From Fallopia convolvulus (taxonomy: Eukaryota > Streptophyta > Magnoliopsida > Caryophyllales > Polygonaceae): 64,000 bases of DNA. Position numbers and translations under genes: made by a program. Below the pieces are notes generated by a model. The model was given only the letters and a program-made list of their open reading frames with translations, made no database searches and was not told the DNA's origin. Of the stretch, positions 44,777 to 56,054 are shown piece after piece. Position 1 is the stretch's first letter. Every line of letters begins with the position of its first letter. The DNA lies in the NCBI GenBank assembly GCA_964016875.1, contig OZ024721.1:12578109-12642108 (forward strand), given 5' to 3'.

Positions 44777-45650
44777 CCTTGTAAGAAGTCGTTGGAAAAG
44801 AGGAAAATTGATGTTGATGATTTGTGTTATTTTTGTGTTCAAGTTGAGTCGGTTAAGCATGCTTTGTGGGGGTGTGTTTTGGTCTGACCTATTTGGAAAA
44901 GATTCCCAACTGTTGATGCATTAGGTGGCATTTCTTCTTCTATGATTGAATGGGCAGATCATGTGAGAAGTCAGTGTACTGATTTTGAGCAGAATGTGTG
45001 GGTTGTAGTGTTGAGTGAAGTATGGAAGGCTCGTAACAGATTTGTCTTTGAAGGGGAACGTCCGGATCCTGCTGTGGTTGTGAACAACATACATTTTGAT
45101 GTGGAAGGTCTCTTGAAGCTGCAGGCAAAACCTAACCAGGCTATGGTGGAAAATAACCAGCGCAGTAGATGGAAAAAACCAAGTAGGGGATGGGTAAAAT
45201 TGAATTGTGATGCGTCAGTTAGGGGAGATGAGTGATGTATTGGTATCATTGCAAGAGATTGTGCAGGAAATGTTCTTTGCTATGGAGCTAAACGGATTCA
45301 AACGGGATCAGATGTTGAAGTGGCTGAGGCAAAAGCGATTAGATGGGGATTGATTAAAGCAAAGGGGATGGGTTTTCAGAAGATTGAGGTTGAATCTGGT
45401 TGTCAGGCTTTGATCAAGAAGTTGTAAGAATGTTGGTGGCATTTGTTGTTGAGATGGGCTATGATTTTTTGTTGTGCCAATGGAAGTATGTTCAACGTGC
45501 TGCTAATGGGGCTGCCAATTGGTTGAGTAGGTGGCATCCTACAATTCCTGTTTTCTTTTCAAACAATTTCAGCTTTCCTCTTGAACTTTGGGATGTACTG
45601 GTGTTTGATTCAGTTTAATTAGATGTTGGTTGGTTATCAAAAAAAAAATT
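44777..45650 (+). pseudogene. LINE 3' end: zf-RVT and RNase H-like domains
   Basis: LCYFCVQVESVKHALWGC is the zinc-binding zf-RVT motif at the end of plant LINE RTs. It is followed by VWKARNRFVFEGE, SRGWVKLNCDASVRGDE (RNase H first Asp), GAKRIQTGSDVEVAEAKAI (Glu) and RAANGAANWLSRWHP. In-frame stops: TGA near 44886, TGA at 45233-45235 and TAA at 45425-45427. An A-run at 45639-45648 after ggttatc marks the tail. Only the last quarter of a LINE is present; it abuts the MULE end, which may have inserted into it. Confidence 0.8.
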
Positions 45651-46167
45651 GTATCCCTTTCTATTTGTCTTCATTACGAAGACTTCAAGAAGGTAGAGAA
45701 AAATCAGAAAAGAAAAAATACGTTCTATATTTGAGTACCAATCAGGCTTGAATACAACTTGTCGGATTCATGCTATTATTCATATTTCAAGCAATTCCAT
45801 GGTACGGTAATGCTCATTTGTTAGGTGTATAAATTGCCAAGTCATTCTATTTATATTTTATTTTATTTTGAGCTAAGAATTTGGTTATTTTAGCTTTCTT
45901 TGTTGAGGATAAATTCATAGGATTGGGTGAGAAATGACTATCCTTCATGTTAGAAAATTGGTAAACTATTCCAAATTCATGTCGCTCAAATTTGTTATTC
46001 TGATTAGATTGTTTTTACCCGAAAATAACAAAATACGGATAGGGTTATTTCTTATATATTTTTTCTTGATTTGTATAAAGTTTGAATTGTATTTTTTTCT
46101 TATAAGAAGTTACTAGTAAATTTTTTAGCTTAACATGCCTTTCTGAACAAATATTAAAGTTTTCAAA
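45651..46167. other. AT-rich spacer
   Basis: No gene, RNA or clear repeat found. Confidence 0.5.
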
Positions 46168-46885
46168 TACAAATGTTAGAGCTTATTTGATAATTGAGAA
46201 ATACGGAGAAATGAAAGGGAGATGAAGTTTGAGAAATAAAAAAAAAAGAAAGAAAATATTGTAGAATAGACGAGAAAATATTTTCTTGAATGTTTGAGTG
46301 AATGAAAGAGAAAGTTATTTTATGTTGAATTTTGAAGAATAAAAGGTGAAGAAAAATTAAGAGACCGTGGGTCCGTTCGGCGAGTCTTATTTTGACCTAA
46401 TACAACTTTAATCAAGCTTATAGTAAAAAAGTCGATATCATTTGTTCGGTAGTGGGAGTTGATGATGTTTATTGTAACTTATGGGGGTTGATGGAAGTTT
46501 TTATTTCGCCCAAAACTTAATCCACCCCTCTCAGCCTTATCAAGCCTTATGAAATTCATTTCTTTCGATTGCCACTCACTAATTTAATTTTGGAAAAATC
46601 TAAAAATTAATCTTGTCTTTATAAATTTATAACTATATCCTTTTTGAAAATCTTTCATCCATCTTTTATAAAATCAGTCTCGGTCAATTTAATCTACCGA
46701 ACACCTACATAATTTAACATCAACTCATATTAGGTTTGAAGTGCCAAACAAACCTGATGTGTTTTTACTTGCTTCAATTTTATTTTCTCACCAAATTCCA
46801 TTATTTTGATGAGATTTATTTTCCTTTTCCATTCCTTTCATGTCAAATTTTTCCATAATAATTTCTTCTTTAAAAATAATCAAAT
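46168..46885. mobile_element. Probable MITE nested inside another MITE
   Basis: Inner element about 46370-46760: left end ggtccgttcggcgagtc against aggtttgtttggcacttc (reverse complement of the right end), the GG(T/C)CxGTTxGG terminus common in plant Tourist/hAT-like MITEs. Outer arms: ttatttgataattgagaaat…aaatgaaagg near 46172 and the complement of cctttcatgtcaaattt…aataatcaaataa near 46835-46887. Target duplications were not resolved. Confidence 0.4.
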
Positions 46886-47337
46886 AAAAAAAATGATCCC
46901 ATCAATTTCCCTCGCATAAAAAACCTATCATATCCCATCATCTAAACGATTTCTTTATGAGTAATAAACATGATATCAAACATATCAACAACCATTTTTT
47001 ACATGGCATGATGAGGTGTTGATTCCAAGAGAGAGCCACATGGTGCAATGAGTCCCACTCAAATTTTGCTTATGTATTTATTGCTTTCATGAACCATCTT
47101 GCTAGCTGATTTACAATCTCAAGATGTGAGCAAGATTTCTGGCCACTCAAATCATCATCTTGTACACAAAAGGAGATATTCACATGAAATTGTGGTATAT
47201 ATGCTAAGTTTCTAACACCTAATTGATATGCCATTTCTAGGATGTCCGATAATTAATGCAAGAGTAACACAAAACACCTTCAAACCTCTAGTTCTGCGTA
47301 CCAGATCCCAATTATCAAAATGGAAAGCTAACGCCCT
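46886..47337. other. Spacer 5' of the copia LTR
   Basis: No coding sequence recognised. Confidence 0.5.
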
Positions 47338-47621
47338 TGTTGGAACATCATAAATCTTATTCCAGGGACATTTTTGTCAATAGTCAAAAACTAGTGGGAC
47401 AACTTCGTAATTACAGAACTTTTATCTCATAGGGATCCACGTATAAATGTTGTCAAAACCCTAAAATTCAAGAATGAAGACGCAAGGCCTTTCTCTTCCT
47501 TCTTTATGATGTTTCCTTTCAAGGAATACAAAGTTGTCACCTTTATCATATGAGTTGTCTATTTTCTTGTTTGATTTCATTGTTACATTGCTTTTGCTAC
47601 GGATTTCCGATGTTCTTTACA
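47338..47621 (+). mobile_element. 5' LTR of the copia element (284 bp)
   Basis: TGTTGGAACATC… to …GTTCTTTACA, immediately followed by the primer site. Short LTRs of this form are usual for plant copia elements. Confidence 0.8.
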
Positions 47622-47634
47622 TGGTATTAGAGCC
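47622..47634 (+). promoter_or_regulatory. Primer-binding site of the copia element
   Basis: TGGTATTAGAGCC, one base from TGGTATCAGAGCC, complementary to initiator tRNA-Met. It directly abuts the LTR, and the gag ATG follows at 47635. Confidence 0.88.
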
Positions 47635-48588
47635 ATGACAAAGGCATGGATAGGAACAGGTAATTCTGATGAGCTCTTTCTTCATCATTCTGATCATCCC
47701 AATTATGTGTTATCAACAAGTTTGCTTAATGAGAAAAATTATGCCCACTGCAGATGCTTGGTTGAGGTGTCTTTAATGGGAAAGAACAAGATAAGAATAG
47801 TGGATGGGAGCTTCCCAAGACCTGAACCCAACTCTACTCTCTTGGGACAGTGGGAAAGGGTTAATAACATGGTGATTTCGTGGCTTTTGCACTCTGTTGA
47901 AAAGGAGATAGCAGAATCGGTCTTGTATTGCAAGACGGCTAGCCAAATCTGGACCGAGCTGCAGTCAAGGTTTGGACGCACCAACAGAACAAGGATCTAT
48001 CAAGTTCAAAGGGAGTTAAGCTCTCTCACGCAAGGTACAATGAGTGTTTCCACATATTTTACAAAAATGAAGAAGTTGTGGGATGAGTACATGTTATTGC
48101 TTGAAGATTGTGTTTGCTCTTGTGGATCCAGCAGTGTTGTTATCAAAGTTATGAGAGATCAACACGTTATACAGTTCCTTATGGGTCTGAATGAACATTT
48201 TAGCACAGTGAGAGGCAACATACTGATGTTTAGCCCTCCTCCAAATCTGGATGAGGTGTATCAGCTCATATTACAGGAGGAAGAACAAAGGCAGATTGGC
48301 ACCAGTAACAAAACTGAGAATGATGCTGCAACTTTTGCAGCACAAAGGTCAGGAGAAAAAGATGGACAAAAGGGAGCCTATAGGTATTGTGATCATTGCA
48401 AGGTTGGTGGCCATACAACAAGAAAGTGTTGGAAGATCCACGGTTATCCGCAAAAGCTTGCAAATGATGGAACCAGTTTTTGTGATTTTTGCAAAATCAC
48501 TGGTCACACTATAGACAAGTGTTGGAAAGTGCCCAAATCCAGTAAGAACAACTCAAAACAAACCTCTTCAGAGAGCAAATTTTTCTAA
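47635..48588 (+). pseudogene. copia gag
   Basis: ATG follows the primer site directly. 317 codons: N-terminal HHSDHPNYVLSTSLLNEKNY (the gag-polypeptide start of Retrofit/Tork-type copia), central NMVISWLLHSVEKEIAESVL and TASQIWTELQSRFG, and two zinc knuckles near residues 255 and 285 (CDHCKVGGHTTRKCWKIHGY, CDFCKITGHTIDKCW). The frame ends at 48588, just before a third knuckle-like block (HSISRCWKIHGYPPG near 48610), so a small lesion separates gag from pol; in intact copia they are one frame. Confidence 0.85.
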
Positions 48589-49690
48589 CAATTGAAAAAT
48601 CACTAGGCATAGCATAAGTAGATGTTGGAAAATACATGGCTACCCACCAGGACACAAACTAGCTGCTCAAGCTTCATCCAATGCAAATCAAAATTCAGGG
48701 AGCAACCAGTCTATAGGCTTCACACAGCAGCAAATTAGTCAGCTCATAAATCTTCTCAACAATCAATCTGCAAATGAGTCTAACAACCATGCTGCCTTTT
48801 TAGTAGGTAAAGATTTTTCTCTTTTCTCAAATGGTAATAATTCTTTATGGATTCTTGATAGTGGAGCCTCTAACCACATTACACCACATCTATCTCTTTT
48901 TGACTCATTTAATCCTATTGATAAGCATGTTCACATCACTCTTACCACTGGAAAGACAACCAAAGTTCAGCACAGTGGAACAATAAAATTATCTTCGTCC
49001 CTCATTCTTTATAATGTACTACATGTCCTAGAATTTCAATACAACTTATTATCTGTCCACAAACTTGCCTTAAACTCCTCTTCTAATGTCACCTTTACCC
49101 CTACTTTGTGCATTGTTCAGGAACCTTTGACGAACAAGTCTATGGTGATTGGACATGAATCAAATGGTCTCTACACAGTTGAAACTCCTCAACAGAACCC
49201 TTCCATTTTATCTTCTTGCACTTCCTTTCCAAATGACAACAATAGTCTGTCCATCAGTTGTAATTATTCTGTTTGCAAACTGAGTCCTGAATTGTGGCAC
49301 TTAAGAATGGGACATGTTCCCTTTCATCAATTGCAGTACATTTTCCCTTCTAATGTTGTGAATGAGTCTAAGTCTAAGTTCATTTGTCAAATTTGCCCCA
49401 AATCTAAGCAACATAGACAATCTTTCAACATTAGTTCCACTGTTGCATCCTCTCCATTTCAATTAATTCACATTGACACTTGAGGCCCTTACAAGCAACC
49501 CACATATGATGGCTTCAATTATTTTCTCACAATAGTTGATGACCATACGATGTGCACTTGGACATATTTGATGTCAGCCAAAAGTCAAGCCTTTACCTTG
49601 ATGCAAAACTTCATCAAAATGATCATGAACCAATTTAATGTCCAAGTAAATATCATTTGATCCGACAATGCTCCAGAATTCTCAGGATCC
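48589..49690 (+). pseudogene. copia protease and 5' part of integrase
   Basis: Protease: LWILDSGASNHITP, catalytic Asp at codon 48857-48859. Then LWHLRMGHVP (GAG_pre-integrase His region) and FICQICPKSKQ (Cys pair), the integrase zinc site. The integrase core has HIDT (first Asp) before a TGA at 49481-49483 where Trp is expected, a TGA at 49658-49660 where Arg (CGA) fits, and SDNAPEF (second Asp). The frame is cut at 49690 by the Tat/Retand insertion. Confidence 0.88.
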
Positions 49691-50241
49691 TATTTTGGGC
49701 AGATTTACCACGCGAACGTATTACCTACTATAATGAGGGAAACCTAACAAAAAAGTAGTCGTAATGCATTATAGCTAATAAACAAGATGAAGATTTAGAG
49801 AGAAAGAAGTAGAGAGCAAATGAAAGTAGATAACGTGATTGATTTATGATCGTTCTGGTGCAAAGTTCCTCCAAGGTTACAAGTAAACAATCAGATAGAA
49901 CTTCTGAACAAAAAGAGTGATTCAATTTGAGAGCTTTTCGGAATGCAATAGTAAATGAGCCGATGAATGTATATCTCTCCTGATCTCTTCTCTAATCATC
50001 TCTTATAATCTTCTGCTCCTTATGACCGTTGTCAGCTTCTCTCCCTCCCGTGGATATCGCTATTGTTATTTAATGGCATAGCCGTTTGCTTTGGGAGATC
50101 TTCTTCTGCCGAGATTTCTGCCATTACTCCCCTGTTCACCACTCCCCTGCAATTACTCCTTAGTTGGTTTCAACACTTGATGATCTGGGCCTAATGTCTT
50201 GGACTAACGCGGTTTTGGGCTAAATTCGGGAAGGCCCAACA
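49691..50241 (-). mobile_element. 3' LTR of the Tat/Retand element
   Basis: Minus strand TGTTGGGCC… to …CAAAATA (the last base pair mutated from CA to TA relative to the partner). The polypurine tract gagggggtat is next to it at 50242-50251. Confidence 0.88.
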
Positions 50242-50299
50242 ATACCCCCTCAAAAACCCGGGAAAGTTCCCTCCAAAAGACTTTTTAGGGTTTTTGATT

Positions 50300-52185
50300 C
50301 GCGTCTTGGAAGTTGTAGCGCACAGAGCACGTCCCATTGATTCTTATTTATAGCGGTTTTGATGATTTATTACTGCCCCAATTGTGCTCCTTGGTTACCA
50401 GTTGTAGCGCACAGAGCACGTCCCCCTTTCTCAATTCTCCGTCTTCTTCTTTCTTTTCTTCCTTCTCCATCGCAACCTCTGGTTCTTCTTTGGAACCTCT
50501 TTCTCGTTGTTGTGATCCTTCTGATCCTCCTTCCCTAGTTTCATCTAAAATTCTTACCCCTTATCACCAAAGGAATAACACCTCTGAGGAACCTAACTCT
50601 TTTGCTTTCACCGTCAGGTTCCCTGCCTCTACGGAAGTGTTTCTTCCTCCCCCTGGCGTCTAGGCCGACTTTTATAATGATGATTAGGTGTGTTTGTATG
50701 AATACCCCTTCTATATCGGACACCGTTTTCCTTTTCCCCCCTCGTGATCGACTTTCTCGTTACTCTAAATGTGTCCCCAGGGCAAATACTTCCCGAGGTA
50801 TGGAGACTTCTCTTGTCTGTCGATCTCCTGTGCTCTTCTCATGGCATCCCATTCAAAGCTGTTGATTTTCTTCATAATTACCGTCTCTCCAAAGGTGGTC
50901 TTGGTTTGACCTTGAAAACCCTCAAAAACAAATCTGACCTTATCTTCTTTGGGAACCGATACTTCTTTTTTGAAACCTCGGTGGCGTTCAACAGGTAGTG
51001 TTTTCTCTGTTTGTCTACTTTGCTTTGTCCGGATGTTACTAACCCTTGACTATGCTTATCTTTGATACAGAGAATTTTGCTTCTCTTCAACCTCGCAAGG
51101 TGTCAGCTCAAATCATTTCTCGCATAGAAGCTCTTTCTTTGGAGGAAAGACCCTAAGCTTGTGAGGGCGTGTTTTGTTGACTCTGAAGATACCGAGATGT
51201 CAAGTAAGTTTTGAGATTTCTTCCCCACACCATATGTCGACATGTTTGTTTCTTTTAATCTTGCTTGCCTACATGTTGTTAGGTTCAAGGACCACCCGCT
51301 CCACTACCGCGCTCACTACCATGGAACGGGTGGAGGCACGGAAGAAGAGAAAGGCTAAAACAACATCAGCGGCTGACACGTCTTTGGCGATATCCCTTCC
51401 TAAGAAGACGGTTGATGCAAAAGATCCTCCTTCAAAGGTGAATGTTGCTTCAAATCTGTATGATCTTCCAGGTACCATGATGTCGCTGGATATGGCGGTG
51501 GAGAAGTGTTTAAGCTCTCTGACGCCTCTCCATGTAGACTGTCCTCGAGGTGCAGAAAGTCGATCTTCCATGCCGAACTTCTTTGGCGAGATGCTAGCCG
51601 CTCAATGGCGGGTATGATTACTTAACTAGTTAGTTTTTTTTACTTACGCGTTTTACCCCTTACTTATGATGCAACGCTTTTCCACCTGTTCAGAGTTTCC
51701 AACTTACGCTATCAGCTTTCGAGGCTTTTAAGGACATGCCTAGTCAGCTGGCTCAAAGCAGGATCAACGTGCAACTTGAGAAGGAGAGGAGTACCATCCT
51801 GGAGCAAGAGAAGAACGCTTTAGAGAAGAAGGTTAAGGAGATGTCGGTTGTTCTTGAGAAGGCCTCTAGGAGTTCCAAGGAGTGGGAAGATAAGTTCATT
51901 GTCGCATCAAGTAAGGAAGTTGCTCTTGCAAAGAAGATCGAGGATACCGCAGATTACTAGTCATGCAGGGCTTGTGTAGAAATGATGGAAAAGTTTGTCG
52001 TGGAAAAGCACACCTTATGGGATGCTGTGAAGGAAAGGGAGTTGTTCGAGAGTATGTTCTCGGATGAAGTAATCGCAGCCAAGAAATCTTCGATTGTTGA
52101 CGACATTGCTCAAGTCGCTAAAGAGGTAGCCCAGGTGGAACTCATGGAAAACCAGAGGTCTTCCAAAGACGTTTCCAAGGAGTGA
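50300..52185 (+). pseudogene. Antisense extra gene of the Tat/Retand element (coiled-coil C-terminus)
   Basis: Plus strand, opposite to gag-pol, between integrase and the 3' LTR. Exon-like blocks: 50530-50663 (FAFTVRFPASTEVFLPPPG); 50744-50998 (LPEVWRLLLSVDLLCSSHGI, NYRLSKGGLGLTLKTLKNKS, then a gtagtg donor); 51069-51200; 51286-51612 (Lys/Arg-rich and low complexity); 51694-52185 (KERSTILEQEKNALEKKVKE and further heptad-rich sequence, coiled coil), with a TAG at 51958-51960. The 'VWRLL…LC…GI' region resembles the domain labelled putative gypsy-type transposon (Transposase_28-like) in plants. Its function is unknown. Confidence 0.65.
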
Positions 52186-52829
52186 TCTCCTTATTTTTGT
52201 TTCTAAACTCTAAGTATTTTGGTACCCCCGGTGTGTCGGGGTTTTAATACATTGACTTATTTGTGTGGCCGCTCGTTTTTAGGTCCATTTGTGTGGACAA
52301 ATCCTTTAACCCTGCTTTTGCTTTTAGGGGTTTTATTGTGAATGCTATTTTGGTATTTGTCTGGTCTTTGGTTTTTTTGTCTTTTTTGCAAGTGGTACAA
52401 GTTTTTCAAAGTCTGCGTTCGTAGGACAAGGACTGACGCGTTTGGGAAGACGATCGTTGGCCGTTTTTTGACCAAGTTATGTAGTAGTAGCACTTTTGTA
52501 AAGGAAGCCAAGAGAGAATGATATATGTAATAGAATGTAGCTACTCATGTTTTATTCAATAAAGTCTGAACTAACTACACAAGTATCTTTGTTTATGTTA
52601 AACTCCTCTTGCTCTAGAGTTGTCTTCATGTATTCTCGTCTCTTGCATCTTTTGACTAGTCGTTGTGTGCACATCATTGCCTGATTGTAAGGCGAGGGCC
52701 TATGTTTTGGCCTGTAACATCACAAGGTGTCCCTTGTTAGTTTTTGTAATATCGTTGTTGTTCCATGTGTGTGGGACAAGGTGAAGATCAAGTTAATAGA
52801 ATGTAGTAACAGATAAGTACCTTATTGCG
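52186..52829. other. Untranslated spacer of the Tat/Retand element
   Basis: Between the antisense gene and the end of integrase. No frame with recognisable homology. Confidence 0.5.
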
Positions 52830-54354
52830 ACTTTGCTTGTCAAAAGTGATATAATTTCAGATTTGTCGCGTTCCAGCTTCTTGGGACTGTCTTTCCATCA
52901 TGGGACACTAACTCGTAGGCTCCTTGTCCGACAACTTTTGTAATCTGGTAGGGTCCTTCCCAGTTGGCTCCTAACTTGCCAGCATTCAGTTCTTGAGTAT
53001 TTTGAAAAACCTTTCTCAAGACCCAATCACCTACTTGAAATACTTTTGCTTTGACGTGTTTGCTGTAACTTCGAGCTACCCCCTGTCAATATGCTGCCAT
53101 ACGAATCGATGCTTCATCGCATAACTCGTCAACAGTATCTAAATGATGGAACAAGTTGGACAGATTTGACTCTTCGTTAGCGAGACCATATCGAGCCGTA
53201 AGTAAGGTTACTTCAACTGGTAACACGACTTCACACCCATATACTAGAGAGAAAGGCGTATGCCATGTAGCAGTCTTGGGAGTTGTCCGATCTGACCAGA
53301 GGATAAGGGGTAACTCATTGGCCCATCTTCCCTTGGCTTCTTTAAGTCATTTCTTCAAATTGTTGATTATTACCCTGTTACATGCTTCCACTTGACCATT
53401 GGCCTGAGGGTAACGTGGCGTAGACATCACCAACTGAATGTTGTATTACTGGCAAAATGATCTTGTTTTGTCGCTGATGAATTGGGACCCGTTGTCACAT
53501 ATTATGGTTGATGGTACTCCGAATCTACTCAGGATATTTCTCTTTATGAAGGAGATAACCTGAGTGTCTTTTACTTCTTTGAAGGCTTCGGCTTCGATCC
53601 ATTTAGAGAAGTAGTCAGTCATGGCTAAGATGTAAACACGTTGTCCTGAGGCCGGAGGGAGTTTCCCTACAATATCCATTCCCCACTTTATGAATGGCCA
53701 AGGGGAAGTTATAGGATGTAACAACTCTGGTGGTTGATGTGGTATAGGTCCGTGACATTGGCACGTGTCACACTTCCGAGCAAACTCCACTGCGTCTTTG
53801 TTCATGGTGGGCCAATAGTAGCTCATCCTATTCTCCTTCTTTGCCAAGTTACGACCCCATGTATGATTTCCGCATTCTCCATCGTGTATATCCTGCAACA
53901 CCTTCTTTACTTCTTCCTCCTTCACGCATCGTGCATACAATCCTGACGATATCCACTTGAACAAGATGTTATCTTTAATGGCGAAAGTAGAAGTTTTTAC
54001 CTTAAGTCGTCGAGCTTCCTCTTTGTCACCCGATAGAATCCCATCTCGTAACCATCTTAGATAAGGGGTTACCCATGCGGTAGTTGCATCAGGATCCCGT
54101 ACCTCGAACATGTCTGCTTCTTTTGTTATGGAAGGTGCATCTAGATATACGAAAGGTATCTTTTCGTATTCTCTTGGGTCGTTTGCAGATCCGAGATTTG
54201 CTAAAGCGTCTGCCTGTGTGTTAGCGTCTCGAGGTACTTGCTTTATCTCAAAGTGCTTGAAGTTTTTGATAATTTCTTGGACTTTTTCCAAGTACGCCTT
54301 CAACTTCGAATCCCTGGCAACATATGAATTCGTGACCTGATTGACAATAAGCAA
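52830..54354 (-). pseudogene. Second RNase H (end) and integrase of the Tat/Retand element
   Basis: Starts with the end of the archaeal-type RNase H (IKQVPRDANTQADALANLGS). Integrase follows: the zinc site with HTWGRNLAKK…CDTCQ, SPWPFIKWGMDIVGKLPP (first Asp), TDYFSKWIEAEAF, FGVPSTIICDNGSQF (second Asp) and then, after a TAA at 53446-53448, TPRYPQANGQVEACNRVI (Glu) down to about 52830 (VGDWVLRKVFQ, LGANWEGPY). More stops occur in that last part (TGA near 53345 and near 53085). Confidence 0.88.
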
Positions 54355-56054
54355 TGAATCACATATTACCTCGATTTCTTGGGGTCCTTGGCAATAAGTA
54401 ACCCTGCTATGAGTGCCTCATATTCTGCTTCGTTGTTAGTGGCTTTGAATGTATATCGAACAGCCTGGGCTATCCTACCCCCCTTTGGCGACTTCAGGAC
54501 TACCCCCAACCCTACACCTACTTGATTTGACGCCCCATCGGTGTGCATCATCCACTTGCCACTGCCTAGTGATCTTGCTACCTGTAACATCTCTTGATTT
54601 TCTTCTTCTGGCATGGTAGGAGTGAAGTCAGCCACAAAATCCGCCAAGGCTTGAGATTTCATCACTGTTCGTGGCTCATAAGTAATATCATACCCATTGA
54701 GGTGAATCAACCACCTCATCATTGGAAAGTTAGTCCTCACAGTAATAGAATGACTTTCAAAATAAGGACGTAATTTTATAGAATCCATTGCTAGAGATAG
54801 TACGAGTTTCTCAACGGGTGAGTACCTGGTTTCCGCATCAAGGAAAGTTTTACTCACATAATAGATGGGTAATTGGTTCCCGTCTTCTTTTCGAATCAAG
54901 ACGGCGCTTATGGCTGCTTCTGTGACTGCCAAGTATATGTACAACACCTCTCTTGGCTTGGGTTTGGAAAGTATCTGAGGGTGGGATAAGTAGCTCTTTA
55001 ATTCTTTGAAGGCTTCTTCGTGTGCTTCTGTCCACTCGAATGACTTGTTTTTCTTCAAGATGTCGTAGAACAGTTTGTTCCTATCTGAGGATCAGGATAT
55101 GAACCGGTTGAGTGCTTCTACTCGTCCTATCAACTTCTGAACGTCTTTGACACATCTTGGTGATTGCAGCTCCATTATCGCCTTGATCTGATCCAGACTT
55201 GCTTCAATCCCTCTCCGCGTTACTATGTATCCAAGGAATTTACCTGATGTAACCCCAAAGGAAAATTTTGTTGGGTTCAACTTCATTTTGTAGCTTCGCA
55301 GAATCTCAAACGCGTCTTCCAAGTGCTGGATGTGATCTTTCGCTTTCAAAGATTTGACTAACATGTCGTCAATGTACACCTCCATTGTATCCCCCAGTTT
55401 TTCCTGAAACATCTTATTAACCAATCTCTGATAAGTTGTACCTGCGTTTTTTAATCTGAAAGGCATAGCTTTGTAACAATAAGTTCCTTGATTAGTTATG
55501 AATGCAATTTTTTCTTGGTCGTCAGGATGCATCATTATCTGATGGTATCCACTGAACGCATCCATGAAAGTTAAAAACTCATGTCCCGTCGTTGCATCCA
55601 CCATCGCGTCGATATGAGGCAAGGGGAATGAATCTTTAGGACACGCTTTATTTAAATCAGTAAAATCGTCGCAAACGTGCCATTTATCGTTTTTCTTTTT
55701 CACAACAACTACATTCGCTAATCAGTCAGGGTACTTTACTTCTCTAATTTTACCAGAATAAAGTAAGGATTTTACCTCGTCGTTGATTACCTGATTTCGT
55801 TCAGGCGTGAACTTACGCCTCTTCTGCTTACTTGGTGGAACCTTCTGATTAACGTTGAGAGCGTGTGTAATCACGTTAGGGTCAATTCCCACCATATCTT
55901 CATTTGACCAAGCGAAACAATCATTGTAGGAACGTAAGAACTCCACCAATTGCTTTCGTAAAGTGGGCTCCAGATCTGCCCCTATCTTGATTTTTCTAGA
56001 TGGATCGAGTGGATCAAGGGCTACTTCTTCAAGTTTCGGTGTTTCCGGCTTCAC
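54355..56054 (-). pseudogene. Reverse transcriptase and RNase H domains of the Tat/Retand element
   Basis: RT: KYPD then TGA at 55722-55724 (Trp expected), VVVVKKKNDKWHVCDDFTDL, NKACPKDSFPLPHIDAM, FSGYHQIMMHPDDQEK and VYIDDMLVKS (active site). A TGA near 55090 splits off RNase H (FEWTEAHEEAFKELKSYL, YYVSKTFLDAETRYSPVEKL). The second RNase H begins with GKWMMHTDGASNQVGVGLG and NNEAEYEALIAGL; a frameshift near 54360 carries it into the next frame. Dual RNase H is diagnostic for the Tat branch. Confidence 0.9.
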
